From CADAWZ01 sp045114665 (GTDB lineage: Bacteria > Vulcanimicrobiota > CADAWZ01): a stretch of 17,876 nucleotides of DNA. The position numbers and the translations under genes were made by a program. Where the stretch lies: contig JBGUKW010000156.1 of the NCBI GenBank assembly GCA_045114665.1, forward strand, positions 1-17,876. Direction: 5' to 3'. The notes under the pieces were generated by a model. It had not been told where the DNA came from. It ran no database searches and was given only the letters and a program-made list of their open reading frames with translations. Of the stretch, positions 1 to 8,386 are shown piece after piece. Position 1 is the stretch's first letter, and the number at the start of each line of letters is the position of its first letter.

Positions 1-20
1 CCTAAAGAATAAAAGAATAT

Positions 21-93
21 GCGGAAGTAGCTCAGCGGCTAGAGCATCGCCTTGCCAAGGCGGGGGTCGAGGGTTCGAATCCCTTCTTCCGCT
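21..93 (+). tRNA. tRNA-Gly (anticodon GCC), copy 1
   Basis: The sequence folds as a full cloverleaf. The 7-bp acceptor stem is 21-27 with 86-92, the D stem is GCTC/GAGC, and the anticodon stem 47-51/59-63 carries the loop TTGCCAA. The anticodon GCC is at 54-56. The T arm has the usual GGTTCGAATCC-type core, and the discriminator base is T93. The 3' CCA is not encoded. It is identical over its whole length to the copy at 166-238. Confidence 0.97.
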
Positions 94-165
94 CTTATAA
101 AGCCCCTAAATATAACTAAAATCTTTCTGATTTTTATCATAACTCCAATGTGGGGGAGGGGAATT

Positions 166-238
166 GCGGAAGTAGCTCAGCGGCTAGAGCATCGCCTTGC
201 CAAGGCGGGGGTCGAGGGTTCGAATCCCTTCTTCCGCT
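166..238 (+). tRNA. tRNA-Gly (anticodon GCC), copy 2
   Basis: This is a base-for-base copy of the tRNA at 21-93, with the anticodon GCC at 199-201 and no encoded CCA. The 72-bp spacer between the copies has no terminator, so they are probably co-transcribed and cut apart. The flanks of the two copies differ, so only the tRNA unit itself is visibly duplicated or homogenised. Confidence 0.97.
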
Positions 239-258
239 TTTTTTATTTCTCAAAAAAT

Positions 259-288
259 AAAACAGCTAAAATTTTAGGCTGTTTTTTT
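259..288 (+). terminator. Rho-independent terminator after the tRNA-Gly pair
   Basis: AAAACAGC (259-266) pairs with GCTGTTTT, around an A/T-rich loop that can itself pair (TAAAA/TTTTA). A run of seven T follows at 282-288. It ends the tRNA transcript. The remaining bases up to tig (289-484) are AT-rich. They probably hold the tig promoter, but I found only weak matches, for example TTGTAA at 367 with TTAAAT at 390, 17 bp apart. Confidence 0.8.
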
Positions 289-484
289 ATTTTAAAAACA
301 TGAACAATATTTTTTTAGACAATATAAAAGGTATATTGCAAATAAAATAATTATTTCAAATATTTATTGTAAATGCAGGAAATAAGGTATTAAATTATAG
401 AATTTTACAATTTACAAAAATTTCAGAAAAATAAGTATCACTGAATTAAATGATAGTTTAAAATATACGAGAGGTTTTTGAATC

Positions 485-1921
485 ATGAAGTCAGAGATTA
501 AAAAAGGTGAAAAAAGCACCTGCACACTTACTGTAAAAATTGAAGAAGCTGAAATTAAAGAAGCTAATGAAAAGGCTTTAGTTGCAGCAATGAAAACTGT
601 TTCAGTTCCAGGATTTAGAAAAGGAAAAGCTCCAAGAAGACTTGCTGAACAAGCAATAAATCAGGCTGCATTGAGAGCAAGAGTTATGGAAGATTTGATT
701 GAAAGTTCTTACCCAAAGGCAGTTGAAGAAAATAAGATTAGACCTATATCAAGACCTGAAATCAATATAACAAACTACAATTCTGAATTAGAAATAGAAT
801 ATACAGCAAAAGTTGATATATATCCAGAATTAGAACTTGATGAAGCATCATATAAGCATTTGAAATTAGAAGTTGAAAAAGAAGATATTAAAGAAGCTGC
901 AGTACAAAAAGCTATTGAATTTTTGAGAGAACAAGCAGCTATTTATACTCCAATAGAAGAGGATAGAGGTCTTCAAGAGGGAGATTATGCACTTGTTGAT
1001 TTTCTATGCACAGTAAAAGGCAAGAAAGTAAAAGAGGGAAGTGTTACAAATTACACAATGCAAGTAATTCCTTCATCTTTTGTACCAGGTTTTACTGATA
1101 GCATAATTGGTGTCAAAAAGGGCGAGACAAAAGAATTTGATATAACTTTCCCAGAAGATTATCATTCTGTTCTCAAAGGTAAAAATGCAAAATTCAAATT
1201 TACTCTTCATGAGATTCAGACAAAGACGCTTCCTGAATTAGATGATGAATTTGCAAAACAAGTATCAGAATATGATACTTATGAAAAAATGCTTGAAGAC
1301 ATCAACAATAGAATGGATGAAAATGCAAATGCTCGTACATTGAATGATTCTAAAAATGTTGCTGGTGAAAAATTGGCAGAAACAATAAAAGTTGATCTTC
1401 CAGAAAGTCTTATTCAGGCAGAATTGAACGGAATTCTTTCAAAAATGGCTCAATCTTATGCAAGACAGGGATTGGATATTTTCAAAAATTTAGATGATGA
1501 ACAGATTAGAAAAATTGCTGAATCAAGAAGGGCAGAAGCTGAAAAATATTCAGCAGTTCAAGTAATTCTACATTCTATAGCAAAAAAAGAAAATATCACT
1601 GTAACTGAGGAAGAAGTCAATACAAAATTGGCAGAAATTTCAGGAGGCAGAGATGTCAGAAAGATGAGAAGAGACCTTATTAAATCTGGCAGAATAGCAG
1701 AAGTTGAAGAGGGAATTCTTCTCGATAAGACACTTGAATTTGTTGTAGAAAATGCAGATATAACATATAAAGTTGTCGATGTAAAAGAAGAAGAAGTAAC
1801 AACAGATATAGCAAAAGAAACAGCAGAAGCAGAAGCAAAAATGGCTATTGAATCAGAAGAAGTACCTGTTGAAGAAGTAAAAACTGAAGAAGTACCAGCT
1901 GAAGAGTCAAAAGCAGAATAA
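485..1921 (+). CDS. tig: Trigger factor, ribosome-bound chaperone and prolyl isomerase
   Basis: Trigger factor binds near the ribosome exit tunnel and shelters new chains. The N-terminal ribosome-binding domain shows the signature GFRKGKAPR at residues 43-51. The middle FKBP-type PPIase domain is at about 155-245 (GDYALVDF, VPGFTDSIIGVKKGE, LKGKNAKFKF). The helical C-terminal arms follow. At 478 residues it is longer than the E. coli protein (about 430). The excess is an acidic tail from about 435, in which EEVP/EEV units recur. GAGAGG about 10 bp upstream is the ribosome site. It begins the conserved tig-clpP-clpX block, with 30 bp before clpP. Identification is secure; the role of the tail is unknown. 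Confidence 0.96.
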   Translation: MKSEIKKGEKSTCTLTVKIEEAEIKEANEKALVAAMKTVSVPGFRKGKAPRRLAEQAINQAALRARVMEDLIESSYPKAVEENKIRPISRPEINITNYNSELEIEYTAKVDIYPELELDEASYKHLKLEVEKEDIKEAAVQKAIEFLREQAAIYTPIEEDRGLQEGDYALVDFLCTVKGKKVKEGSVTNYTMQVIPSSFVPGFTDSIIGVKKGETKEFDITFPEDYHSVLKGKNAKFKFTLHEIQTKTLPELDDEFAKQVSEYDTYEKMLEDINNRMDENANARTLNDSKNVAGEKLAETIKVDLPESLIQAELNGILSKMAQSYARQGLDIFKNLDDEQIRKIAESRRAEAEKYSAVQVILHSIAKKENITVTEEEVNTKLAEISGGRDVRKMRRDLIKSGRIAEVEEGILLDKTLEFVVENADITYKVVDVKEEEVTTDIAKETAEAEAKMAIESEEVPVEEVKTEEVPAEESKAE

Positions 1922-1951
1922 GCATATACAAAAATGGAGGTATAACATAAC

Positions 1952-2563
1952 ATGATACCTGATATGAGAATGCAACATCTTATTCCGATGGTTGTTGAAC
2001 AGACATCAAGAGGCGAGCGTTCCTATGATATTTATTCAAGACTTCTAAAAAATAGAATCATATTTCTTGGTGATGAAATAGAAGATTCACTTGCAAATTT
2101 GATTATAGCTCAACTTCTTTTTTTAGAGCAGGAAGATCCAGATAAGGATATAGATTTATATATAAATAGTCCTGGTGGTTCTGTTACTGCAGGAATGGCA
2201 ATATATGATTGTATGCAACTAATAAAACCAGATGTTTCTACAATCTGTATAGGAATGGCTGCAAGTGCAGCAGCTCTTCTTCTTTGCTCTGGAGCAAAGG
2301 GAAAAAGATTCTCACTTCCTTATTCGAGGATATTGATTCATCAGCCATGGATTAAGAGTATTGGTGGACAGGCAACAGATGTCGATATTCATGCACGAGA
2401 GATTATAAAAACAAAGGAAACTTTGAATAATATAATTGCTGTCAATACTGGACAGCCTCTTGAAAAAGTGAAAAGAGATACTGAAAGAGATTATTATATG
2501 TCGGCAACTGAAGCTGTGGAATATGGCTTAATAGATAAAGTGATAACAAAAGAAACACGTTAG
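1952..2563 (+). CDS. clpP: ATP-dependent Clp protease proteolytic subunit
   Basis: This is the serine peptidase that forms the double-ring degradation chamber fed by ClpX. The catalytic triad is visible: Ser105 in GMAAS, His130 in ILIHQP and Asp180 in RDTERD. The oxyanion segment SPGGSV is at about 73-78. The start gives a short propeptide-like MIPDMRMQ before the usual LIPMVVEQTSRGERSYDIYSR. An in-frame ATG at 1964 is an alternative start. GGAGG lies 11-12 bp upstream of the chosen start. At 203 residues it is normal for the family. It sits between tig and clpX and is probably co-transcribed with tig. Confidence 0.97.
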   Translation: MIPDMRMQHLIPMVVEQTSRGERSYDIYSRLLKNRIIFLGDEIEDSLANLIIAQLLFLEQEDPDKDIDLYINSPGGSVTAGMAIYDCMQLIKPDVSTICIGMAASAAALLLCSGAKGKRFSLPYSRILIHQPWIKSIGGQATDVDIHAREIIKTKETLNNIIAVNTGQPLEKVKRDTERDYYMSATEAVEYGLIDKVITKETR

Positions 2564-2571
2564 GAATATGC

Positions 2572-2614
2572 AAAAATATCCGCATTTCTTAAAAAAAAAA
2601 ATGCGGATATTTTT
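2572..2614 (+). terminator. Strong hairpin with T-run between clpP and clpX
   Basis: A perfect 14-bp stem pairs 2572-2585 (AAAAATATCCGCAT) with 2601-2614 (its reverse complement, ending TTTT). The loop is 15 nt and nearly all A. The T tract forms the base of the stem. It lies 8 bp after the clpP stop and only 16 bp before the clpX ribosome site, leaving no room for a separate clpX promoter. It may be a leaky terminator or a processing hairpin that sets the clpP:clpX ratio. Confidence 0.8.
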
Positions 2615-2638
2615 ACAATGTGCCGAAAAAGGAGCGTC

Positions 2639-3934
2639 ATGTATCTTTACGGAGATAATAACGGCAGTAAAAAATGTTCTTTCTGTGGAAAGAGCGAAGA
2701 ACAAGTAGATAAAATTCTTCCAGGAGCAACTGCTTCTATTTGTAATGAGTGTATAGAACTTTGTAATTCTATTCTTGATGAAGAATTGAGTTTTGATAGT
2801 AAGAGAATAAATGATGGTATATCTCTTAGAAAACCAAAAGAGATTACAGAAATTTTAGATCAATATATAATAGGTCAAGAGAAAGCTAAAAAAGCACTTG
2901 CAGTTTCTGTTTATAATCACTATAAAAGAATAGAATCAAATGAAAAAATTTCAAAAGCTCAATCTCGCAAAAGGAATAAAAAAGATATTGATAAAACTGT
3001 AGAAGATGTTGAAATTCAAAAAAGCAATATTCTTTTAATTGGTCCAACTGGAAGTGGTAAAACATACCTTGCACAATGTTTAGCAAAAATATTAAATGTA
3101 CCATTAGCTATAGCTGATGCTACATCTTTAACAGAAGCTGGTTATGTTGGAGAAGATGTTGAAAATATACTTTTGAAATTGATTCAAAGTGCAGATTATG
3201 ACATGAAAAAAGCAGAACATGGAATAATCTATATAGATGAAATAGATAAAATTTCAAGAAAAAGTGAAAATCCTTCAATAACAAGAGATGTTTCAGGTGA
3301 AGGTGTTCAGCAGGCTCTTTTAAAAATACTTGAAGGCACTAAAGCAAATGTTCCACCACAAGGTGGAAGGAAGCATCCACATCAAGAATATTTGCAAATA
3401 GATACAACAGATATTTTGTTTATCTGTGGAGGAGCTTTTGAAGGTATTGATAAAGTTATTGAAGAGAGAGTAAAAGAGCAGGCTATTGGGTTTAGGGCTG
3501 ATATTAAGACAAAAAAAGAAAAAGAAGATGAGAACATACTTGAAAAAGTTATGCCAGATGATCTAATGAAATTTGGTTTAATTCCAGAGTTGATTGGTCG
3601 TCTTCCTGTCGCAGTTCCACTTCATGCTTTGACTGAAAAAATGCTTGAAAAAATTTTAGTAGAGCCTAAAAATGCAATAGTAAAGCAGTTTAGGAAGATG
3701 TTATCTTTTGAAAATGTCGAATTAGAGATAACCGATGAGGCTATTAAAGCTATTGCAAAAGAAGCATATAAGAGAAAAACAGGGGCAAGAGCTTTGAGAA
3801 GCATAATGGAGGATTTCATGATTGATATTATGTATGAAGTTCCCTCTATGGAAAATGTTAAAAAGTGTATTATAACAGAAGAAGTTATAAAAGAACATAA
3901 AAAGCCCACAATAGAGTTTAATAGTGAAAAATAA
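2639..3934 (+). CDS. clpX: ATP-dependent Clp protease ATP-binding subunit ClpX
   Basis: This AAA+ unfoldase passes substrates to ClpP. With the start at 2639 it has 431 residues. The N-terminal zinc domain has Cys13, Cys16, Cys35 and Cys38. Walker A GPTGSGKT is at 135-142, the pore loop GYVG at 168-171 and Walker B IDEID at 199-203. The RKH loop (GGRKH), the ClpP-binding IGF loop (AIGF) and sensor-2 GARALRS are also present. I prefer 2639 because GGAG at 2631 sits just before it. An upstream in-frame ATG at 2618 lies 3 bp after the clpP-clpX hairpin and has no ribosome site. The linker after the zinc domain carries a basic insert (about residues 83-103) that looks longer than usual. Confidence 0.97.
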   Translation: MYLYGDNNGSKKCSFCGKSEEQVDKILPGATASICNECIELCNSILDEELSFDSKRINDGISLRKPKEITEILDQYIIGQEKAKKALAVSVYNHYKRIESNEKISKAQSRKRNKKDIDKTVEDVEIQKSNILLIGPTGSGKTYLAQCLAKILNVPLAIADATSLTEAGYVGEDVENILLKLIQSADYDMKKAEHGIIYIDEIDKISRKSENPSITRDVSGEGVQQALLKILEGTKANVPPQGGRKHPHQEYLQIDTTDILFICGGAFEGIDKVIEERVKEQAIGFRADIKTKKEKEDENILEKVMPDDLMKFGLIPELIGRLPVAVPLHALTEKMLEKILVEPKNAIVKQFRKMLSFENVELEITDEAIKAIAKEAYKRKTGARALRSIMEDFMIDIMYEVPSMENVKKCIITEEVIKEHKKPTIEFNSEK

Positions 3935-3938
3935 TATT

Positions 3939-3976
3939 AAAACTGTCGCATAATTATATATGTGGCAGTTTTTTTT
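3939..3976 (+). terminator. Rho-independent terminator after clpX
   Basis: AAAACTGTCGCATA (3939-3952) pairs with TATGTGGCAGTTTT, with two G-T wobbles and a 6-nt loop. The 3' arm runs on into T bases up to 3976. It ends the tig-clpP-clpX transcript and separates it from the HD-GYP operon. Confidence 0.85.
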
Positions 3977-4066
3977 ACAGAAATGCACCATAATGCCCCT
4001 AAATTTATTTATGTTAATGTGTCAAATGTTGTATTTCTGTTAACAATATTAGTGAAGGGAGATATT

Positions 4067-4138
4067 ATGTTCTTGACGAATAGAAACAAGATATGTTTAA
4101 ATGATTTTATTTGGAGCTGTATAGATTTTGTTTATTAA
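4067..4138 (+). CDS. Possible 23-codon leader ORF overlapping the HD-GYP start
   Basis: ATG at 4067 has the best ribosome site in this gap (AAGGGAG, 5 nt spacing). It encodes 23 residues ending FIWSCIDFVY, then TAA at 4136-4138. It overlaps the TTG start at 4128 in a different frame. It could be a leader peptide giving translational coupling. It could also be the true N-terminus of the HD-GYP protein split by a frameshift, since its hydrophobic end leads into the first membrane helix. It could be chance. Confidence 0.35.
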   Translation: MFLTNRNKICLNDFIWSCIDFVY

Positions 4139-5660
4139 TGTTCTTGCTGTATTTATTATTCTTGTATTTATTATAGCAAAATATACTAATATAACTGTAA
4201 TTTCTGATCTTTCTTTGTTTTTTTTATTTTTATTAATACCTGTATATATATTAAAAGATGCTCGATTAAAAAAACTTGAAGCAGAACAAAGATTTATTTC
4301 TAGATATAAAATTCCTGAAATTTTTAAAGATATAATAACTGCAAAGCCTAAAAATATAAAAGAATCTTATGAAGCAATAGATCGTTTGGCAAATAATATT
4401 GACAGTCTCCAAAAATATGATGAGGATTCAATTAGTAAATTAAATGAAAGATTGATACTTGTTCAAGATAAATTTATTGAAAAGTACAATGAAGTTAATC
4501 AACTTTACGAGAAATATTTAGCTGAAACTGAAAAAAATAAAGAATTATATAAATTTTCAGAACTTATTTCAGGAACAAAAGATTTAAATAAGGTCTATGA
4601 ATTTACAGCTCAAAAACTTTTTGAAGATTTTACATGTAGATGTGCTTTTGTTTTAAGTATAGAAAATAAGGTTTTTAAGTTAAAAGTTAATAAGGGAACA
4701 ATAAGTGATGAAACTGTTAGAAATTTAGAAATTTCTGATATTTTAGCACCTGTTTTAAATGAAGGAAAAACTGTGATACTCCGCAGAGAATATTTTGAAA
4801 GACTCAATTATATGATAGGCAATGTGAAAGAACCTATATATAATTTGATCTGTGTTCCACTTATTACGAAAAATGATTCAAGAGCATTTGGAGCTATAGG
4901 TATAATAAACAACATCAATGGAAATGATTTTTCAGAAGATTATGAAGAACTTATAAATTTAATTGCAATAGAAGTTGCTATTTCAATAAAAAATATTGTC
5001 TATGTTTCACAGCTTGAAGTAAGTTATGAAGAAACGATGACTTGTCTTGCACAGGCACTTGAAGGAAGAGATAAATATACACATGGTCATGTTGACAGAG
5101 TAAGAGATCTTTCCGTAAAACTTGCAACAAAAATGGGACTTCCAAAAGAAGAAATAAAAATGATAAAACGAGCTGCAACATTACATGATGTCGGCAAGAT
5201 TGCAACTCCTGACAGTATTTTACATAAACAGGATAAATTGACACCTGAAGAATGGGAAATAATGAGAATGCATCCAGAGATGTCTGCAAAAATACTCGAA
5301 CCGATAAGCAGTTTACCAAGAGAAGTTATAGCAATGGTTAGAGCTCATCATGAGAGGTGGGACGGAAATGGTTATCCACATAAACTTTCACGAAATGCAA
5401 TTCCAAGAGGGGCTCAGATAATATCTGTGGCAGATGCGTTTGATGCATTAACTACAGATAGACCTTATAGAAAAGGGTTAAGTTATGAGTCAGCTCTTTC
5501 TAAACTAAAAAGAGAGGCTATTGGAACTCAGTTCGATCCTGAAGTAATAAGTGTATTTTTAGTAATGATGTATGATGAATTGGTTAAAATAAGAAAGAGA
5601 AAAGTAAAAAATGAAAGCGAAGAATTTCCCATTGTTGATGGGATAATAAAAATGGAATAG
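4128..5660 (+). CDS. Membrane-anchored GAF/HD-GYP cyclic-dinucleotide phosphodiesterase
   Basis: HD-GYP enzymes hydrolyse cyclic di-GMP, and some hydrolyse related dinucleotides. Two membrane helices are at about 3-19 and 27-42, then a charged coiled-coil stretch (80-145) and a GAF-like sensor domain (about 135-295). The HD-GYP domain is about 298-480. Key residues are intact: His321, HD at 353-354, His382, HH at 407-408, GYP at 415-417 and Asp436 in VADAFDA. It is therefore predicted to be active. The start is TTG at 4128 with GGAG 11 bp upstream. ATT at 4125 is possible, and a TAG at 4122 rules out anything further up in frame. It heads the run to valS (15-bp gap). No GGDEF partner lies in the window, and the ligand of the GAF domain cannot be read. 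Confidence 0.9.
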   Translation: MFINVLAVFIILVFIIAKYTNITVISDLSLFFLFLLIPVYILKDARLKKLEAEQRFISRYKIPEIFKDIITAKPKNIKESYEAIDRLANNIDSLQKYDEDSISKLNERLILVQDKFIEKYNEVNQLYEKYLAETEKNKELYKFSELISGTKDLNKVYEFTAQKLFEDFTCRCAFVLSIENKVFKLKVNKGTISDETVRNLEISDILAPVLNEGKTVILRREYFERLNYMIGNVKEPIYNLICVPLITKNDSRAFGAIGIINNINGNDFSEDYEELINLIAIEVAISIKNIVYVSQLEVSYEETMTCLAQALEGRDKYTHGHVDRVRDLSVKLATKMGLPKEEIKMIKRAATLHDVGKIATPDSILHKQDKLTPEEWEIMRMHPEMSAKILEPISSLPREVIAMVRAHHERWDGNGYPHKLSRNAIPRGAQIISVADAFDALTTDRPYRKGLSYESALSKLKREAIGTQFDPEVISVFLVMMYDELVKIRKRKVKNESEEFPIVDGIIKME

Positions 5661-5675
5661 TTAGGGTAAAAAATC

Positions 5676-8354
5676 ATGAGTAATATTGAACTTGAAAAAA
5701 ATTATAATTATAAAGAAGCAGAAAAAAAATGGTATGAATATTGGATTTCAAATAAATTGTTTTCAGCAACTTCTGATTCAAATAAACCACCTTTTGCGAT
5801 AGTAATTCCTCCTCCAAATGTAACTGGAGAACTTCACATGGGACATGCAATGGATCACACTCTTCAGGACATCATCATAAGAGGAAGAAGAATGATGGGA
5901 TTTGAGGCTGTATGGATTCCTGGAACAGACCATGCAGGTATTGCAACTCAAAAGAAGGTTGAAGATAAAATCAGAAAAGAAGGACAGACAAGATATACTT
6001 TAGGTAGAGATGAATTCATAAAAAAAGTATGGGAATGGAAAAATCAATATGGAAGCCAAATCATAGAGCAGTGCAAGAGATTAGGTGATTCTTGTGATTG
6101 GGATAGATTGAGATTCACCATGGACGAAGGCTGTTCAAGAGCTGTTAAAGAGGCTTTTTACAGACTTTACAAAAAAGGAATCATCTACAAAGGTCGCAGA
6201 CTTATAAACTGGTGTCCAAGATGTCGTACAGCTCTTTCAGACCTTGAAGTAAATCACAAAAATTCAAAATCAAAATTGTACTATTTGAAATACAATTTTA
6301 AAGACCAAAAGGGTTGTATAACAATAGCAACAACAAGACCAGAGACTATACTTGCTGATTCAGCTATATGTGTTCACCCTGAAGACGAAAGATATAAAGA
6401 GCTTATTGGAAAGGAAGTTATAATTCCTATTGCAAATAGACCAATTCCTGTAATTGCAGATGATGTTGTTGAAAGAGATTTTGGAACAGGTGCTTTAAAA
6501 ATTACTCCTGCCCATGATCCAACAGATTATGAAGTTGGAAAAAGACACAATTTACCAACTTATATTGTTATTGATGAAAAGGGTTGCATGAACGAAGAAG
6601 CAGGAGTTTATGCAGGACTTGACAGATTTGAATGCAGAGAAAAGATAGCAGAAGACCTTGAAAAAGCAGGTCTAATGGAAAAAGTAGAAGATTACACAAA
6701 TGCTGTAGGTGTTTGTTATCGTTGTGATACAGTTACAGAACCTTATCTCTCTTGGCAGTGGTTTGCAAAAATGGATGATTTAGCCAAAAAAGCTCTTGAA
6801 GCTGAAAAAGAGGGAAAAGTTAAATTTACTCACCCACGATATGCAAATACATATAGAACATGGCTTGAAAATATAAAAGATTGGTGTATTTCAAGACAGC
6901 TTTGGTGGGGACATAGAATTCCTGTTTGGACTTGTGAAGATTGTGGTCATATCGACTCGTATCTTGAGGAACCGAAAAAATGCCCAAAATGTTCAAGTGA
7001 ACATTTAAAACAGGAAGATGATGTCCTTGATACTTGGTTTTCATCAGGACTTTGGCCACTTGAAACACTCGGTTGGCCTGATAAAACAAAAGATCTCGAA
7101 TTTTTCTATCCAACAAAAGTCTTGATTACTGCAAGGGATATTATTTTCCTTTGGGTTGCAAGAATGATAATGTTTGGACTTGAATTTGAGGGCAAAGTTC
7201 CTTTTGAAGATGTACATGTCCATGCCACATTGATGGATAAGAGCGGAAAGAGAATGAGCAAATCACTTGGAACTGGAATTGATCCACTCGTTCTCATTGA
7301 CAAATATGGTGCAGACGCTCTAAGATTTGCACTTGCTCAGATGACAGGTCAAGGACAGGATATTAAATTTCCAGTTGACTATAAAAAGGGAACAAAAGAG
7401 ATAGAAAGAGCAGAGAGAGTAGAGACTGCAAGAAATTTTGCCAACAAAGTTTGGAACGCAACAAGATTTTGTTTGAGCAATATTCCTTCAGATATAGAGA
7501 TAAAAGAACTCGATTTTTCAGAAATGACAGACATTGATAAATGGATTTTGTCAAGATTAAACAGAGTTTGTATGACAACTAAAAAATCTTATGATACTTA
7601 TTCATTTGATGTAATGGCAGATGAATTACTTGAATTCTTCTGGTATGATTTCTGTGATAAATATATAGAAACAGTAAAGCCTATAATTTCATCTGAAAAT
7701 GGAAGTCAAACTGTTCAAGCACAGATTTTGTTACATGTTTTGAACAATTTTGTCCGTCTCCTTCATCCAATAATGCCTTTCATTACAGAGGAACTTTGGC
7801 ATTTGCTTCCAAAGACAAATACAGAAGATTCAATAATGAGAGCAGAATATCCACAATATGATGAAAAATTTGATTTTGTAAATGAAGAAAAAATTGCAGA
7901 AATCGTTTTTGAAACTGTTCGTGGAATAAGAAGTTTGAGAAGTGATGCAGGCATTGCTCCAAAGAAGATTGTAAAAATATATGTTTCGACAAAAGATGAA
8001 AACTATTTGGAAGTTGTCAAAAAATATGCTGAGACAATAAAGATTCTTGCAGGTGCTGAAATTATAATATCTTCTGAAGACAATGTTGCTAAGGCTCTTG
8101 TATATATGTATGGAGTAAATCAAATTTTGTTATCTGCAGAGGAAATAGACAATCTTGAAAAACAGATTGCCGATATGGAGAGAGAAGTAGGCAAAATAGC
8201 AAAATTGGTTGAATCCCTCAATAAAAAATTGTCAAACAAGGCTTTTATTGAGAATGCAGATCAAACAATAATAGAAAATGAAAAAGCAAGACTTGCCGAA
8301 GCACAAGTCAAAGAAGCTAAATTGACTGAGCAGATAAAAATATTAAAATCATAG
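5676..8354 (+). CDS. valS: Valyl-tRNA synthetase
   Basis: This class I synthetase charges tRNA-Val. At 892 residues it is of usual bacterial length. The HIGH motif appears as HMGH at 54-57 in PPPNVTGELHMGH. The editing (CP1) domain has TTRPETILAD and GTGALKITPAHDPTDYE. A zinc-ribbon motif uses Cys420, Cys423, Cys436 and Cys439. The KMSKS loop is RMSKS at 526-530, followed by GTGIDPL. The C-terminus is the coiled-coil arm (about 820-892) typical of ValRS. The ribosome site is weak (TAGGG, about 10 bp). No T-box or other leader precedes it; it is translated as the second gene after the HD-GYP gene, an unusual neighbour. Confidence 0.97.
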   Translation: MSNIELEKNYNYKEAEKKWYEYWISNKLFSATSDSNKPPFAIVIPPPNVTGELHMGHAMDHTLQDIIIRGRRMMGFEAVWIPGTDHAGIATQKKVEDKIRKEGQTRYTLGRDEFIKKVWEWKNQYGSQIIEQCKRLGDSCDWDRLRFTMDEGCSRAVKEAFYRLYKKGIIYKGRRLINWCPRCRTALSDLEVNHKNSKSKLYYLKYNFKDQKGCITIATTRPETILADSAICVHPEDERYKELIGKEVIIPIANRPIPVIADDVVERDFGTGALKITPAHDPTDYEVGKRHNLPTYIVIDEKGCMNEEAGVYAGLDRFECREKIAEDLEKAGLMEKVEDYTNAVGVCYRCDTVTEPYLSWQWFAKMDDLAKKALEAEKEGKVKFTHPRYANTYRTWLENIKDWCISRQLWWGHRIPVWTCEDCGHIDSYLEEPKKCPKCSSEHLKQEDDVLDTWFSSGLWPLETLGWPDKTKDLEFFYPTKVLITARDIIFLWVARMIMFGLEFEGKVPFEDVHVHATLMDKSGKRMSKSLGTGIDPLVLIDKYGADALRFALAQMTGQGQDIKFPVDYKKGTKEIERAERVETARNFANKVWNATRFCLSNIPSDIEIKELDFSEMTDIDKWILSRLNRVCMTTKKSYDTYSFDVMADELLEFFWYDFCDKYIETVKPIISSENGSQTVQAQILLHVLNNFVRLLHPIMPFITEELWHLLPKTNTEDSIMRAEYPQYDEKFDFVNEEKIAEIVFETVRGIRSLRSDAGIAPKKIVKIYVSTKDENYLEVVKKYAETIKILAGAEIIISSEDNVAKALVYMYGVNQILLSAEEIDNLEKQIADMEREVGKIAKLVESLNKKLSNKAFIENADQTIIENEKARLAEAQVKEAKLTEQIKILKS

Positions 8355-8386
8355 CTGATTTCCGTATTTGGAAGGAATATTTAATT

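Noticed and set aside
52..303. 83-codon open frame across both tRNA-Gly genes
   Set aside because: It is a read-through of tRNA sequence and the terminator; its repeated peptide simply reflects the duplicated tRNA.
1558..1953. 131-codon minus-strand frame opposite the end of tig
   Set aside because: It is a Ser/Thr-rich shadow of the Glu-rich tig tail, with no ribosome site and no family likeness.
2618..2638. Upstream ATG as clpX start
   Set aside because: It lies 3 bp after a strong hairpin and has no ribosome site; ATG 2639 has GGAG in front and gives a normal ClpX N-terminus.
102..4004. Shared 10-mer GCCCCTAAAT at 102-111 and 3995-4004
   Set aside because: Only two short copies with no common context beyond lying in intergenic DNA; likely chance.
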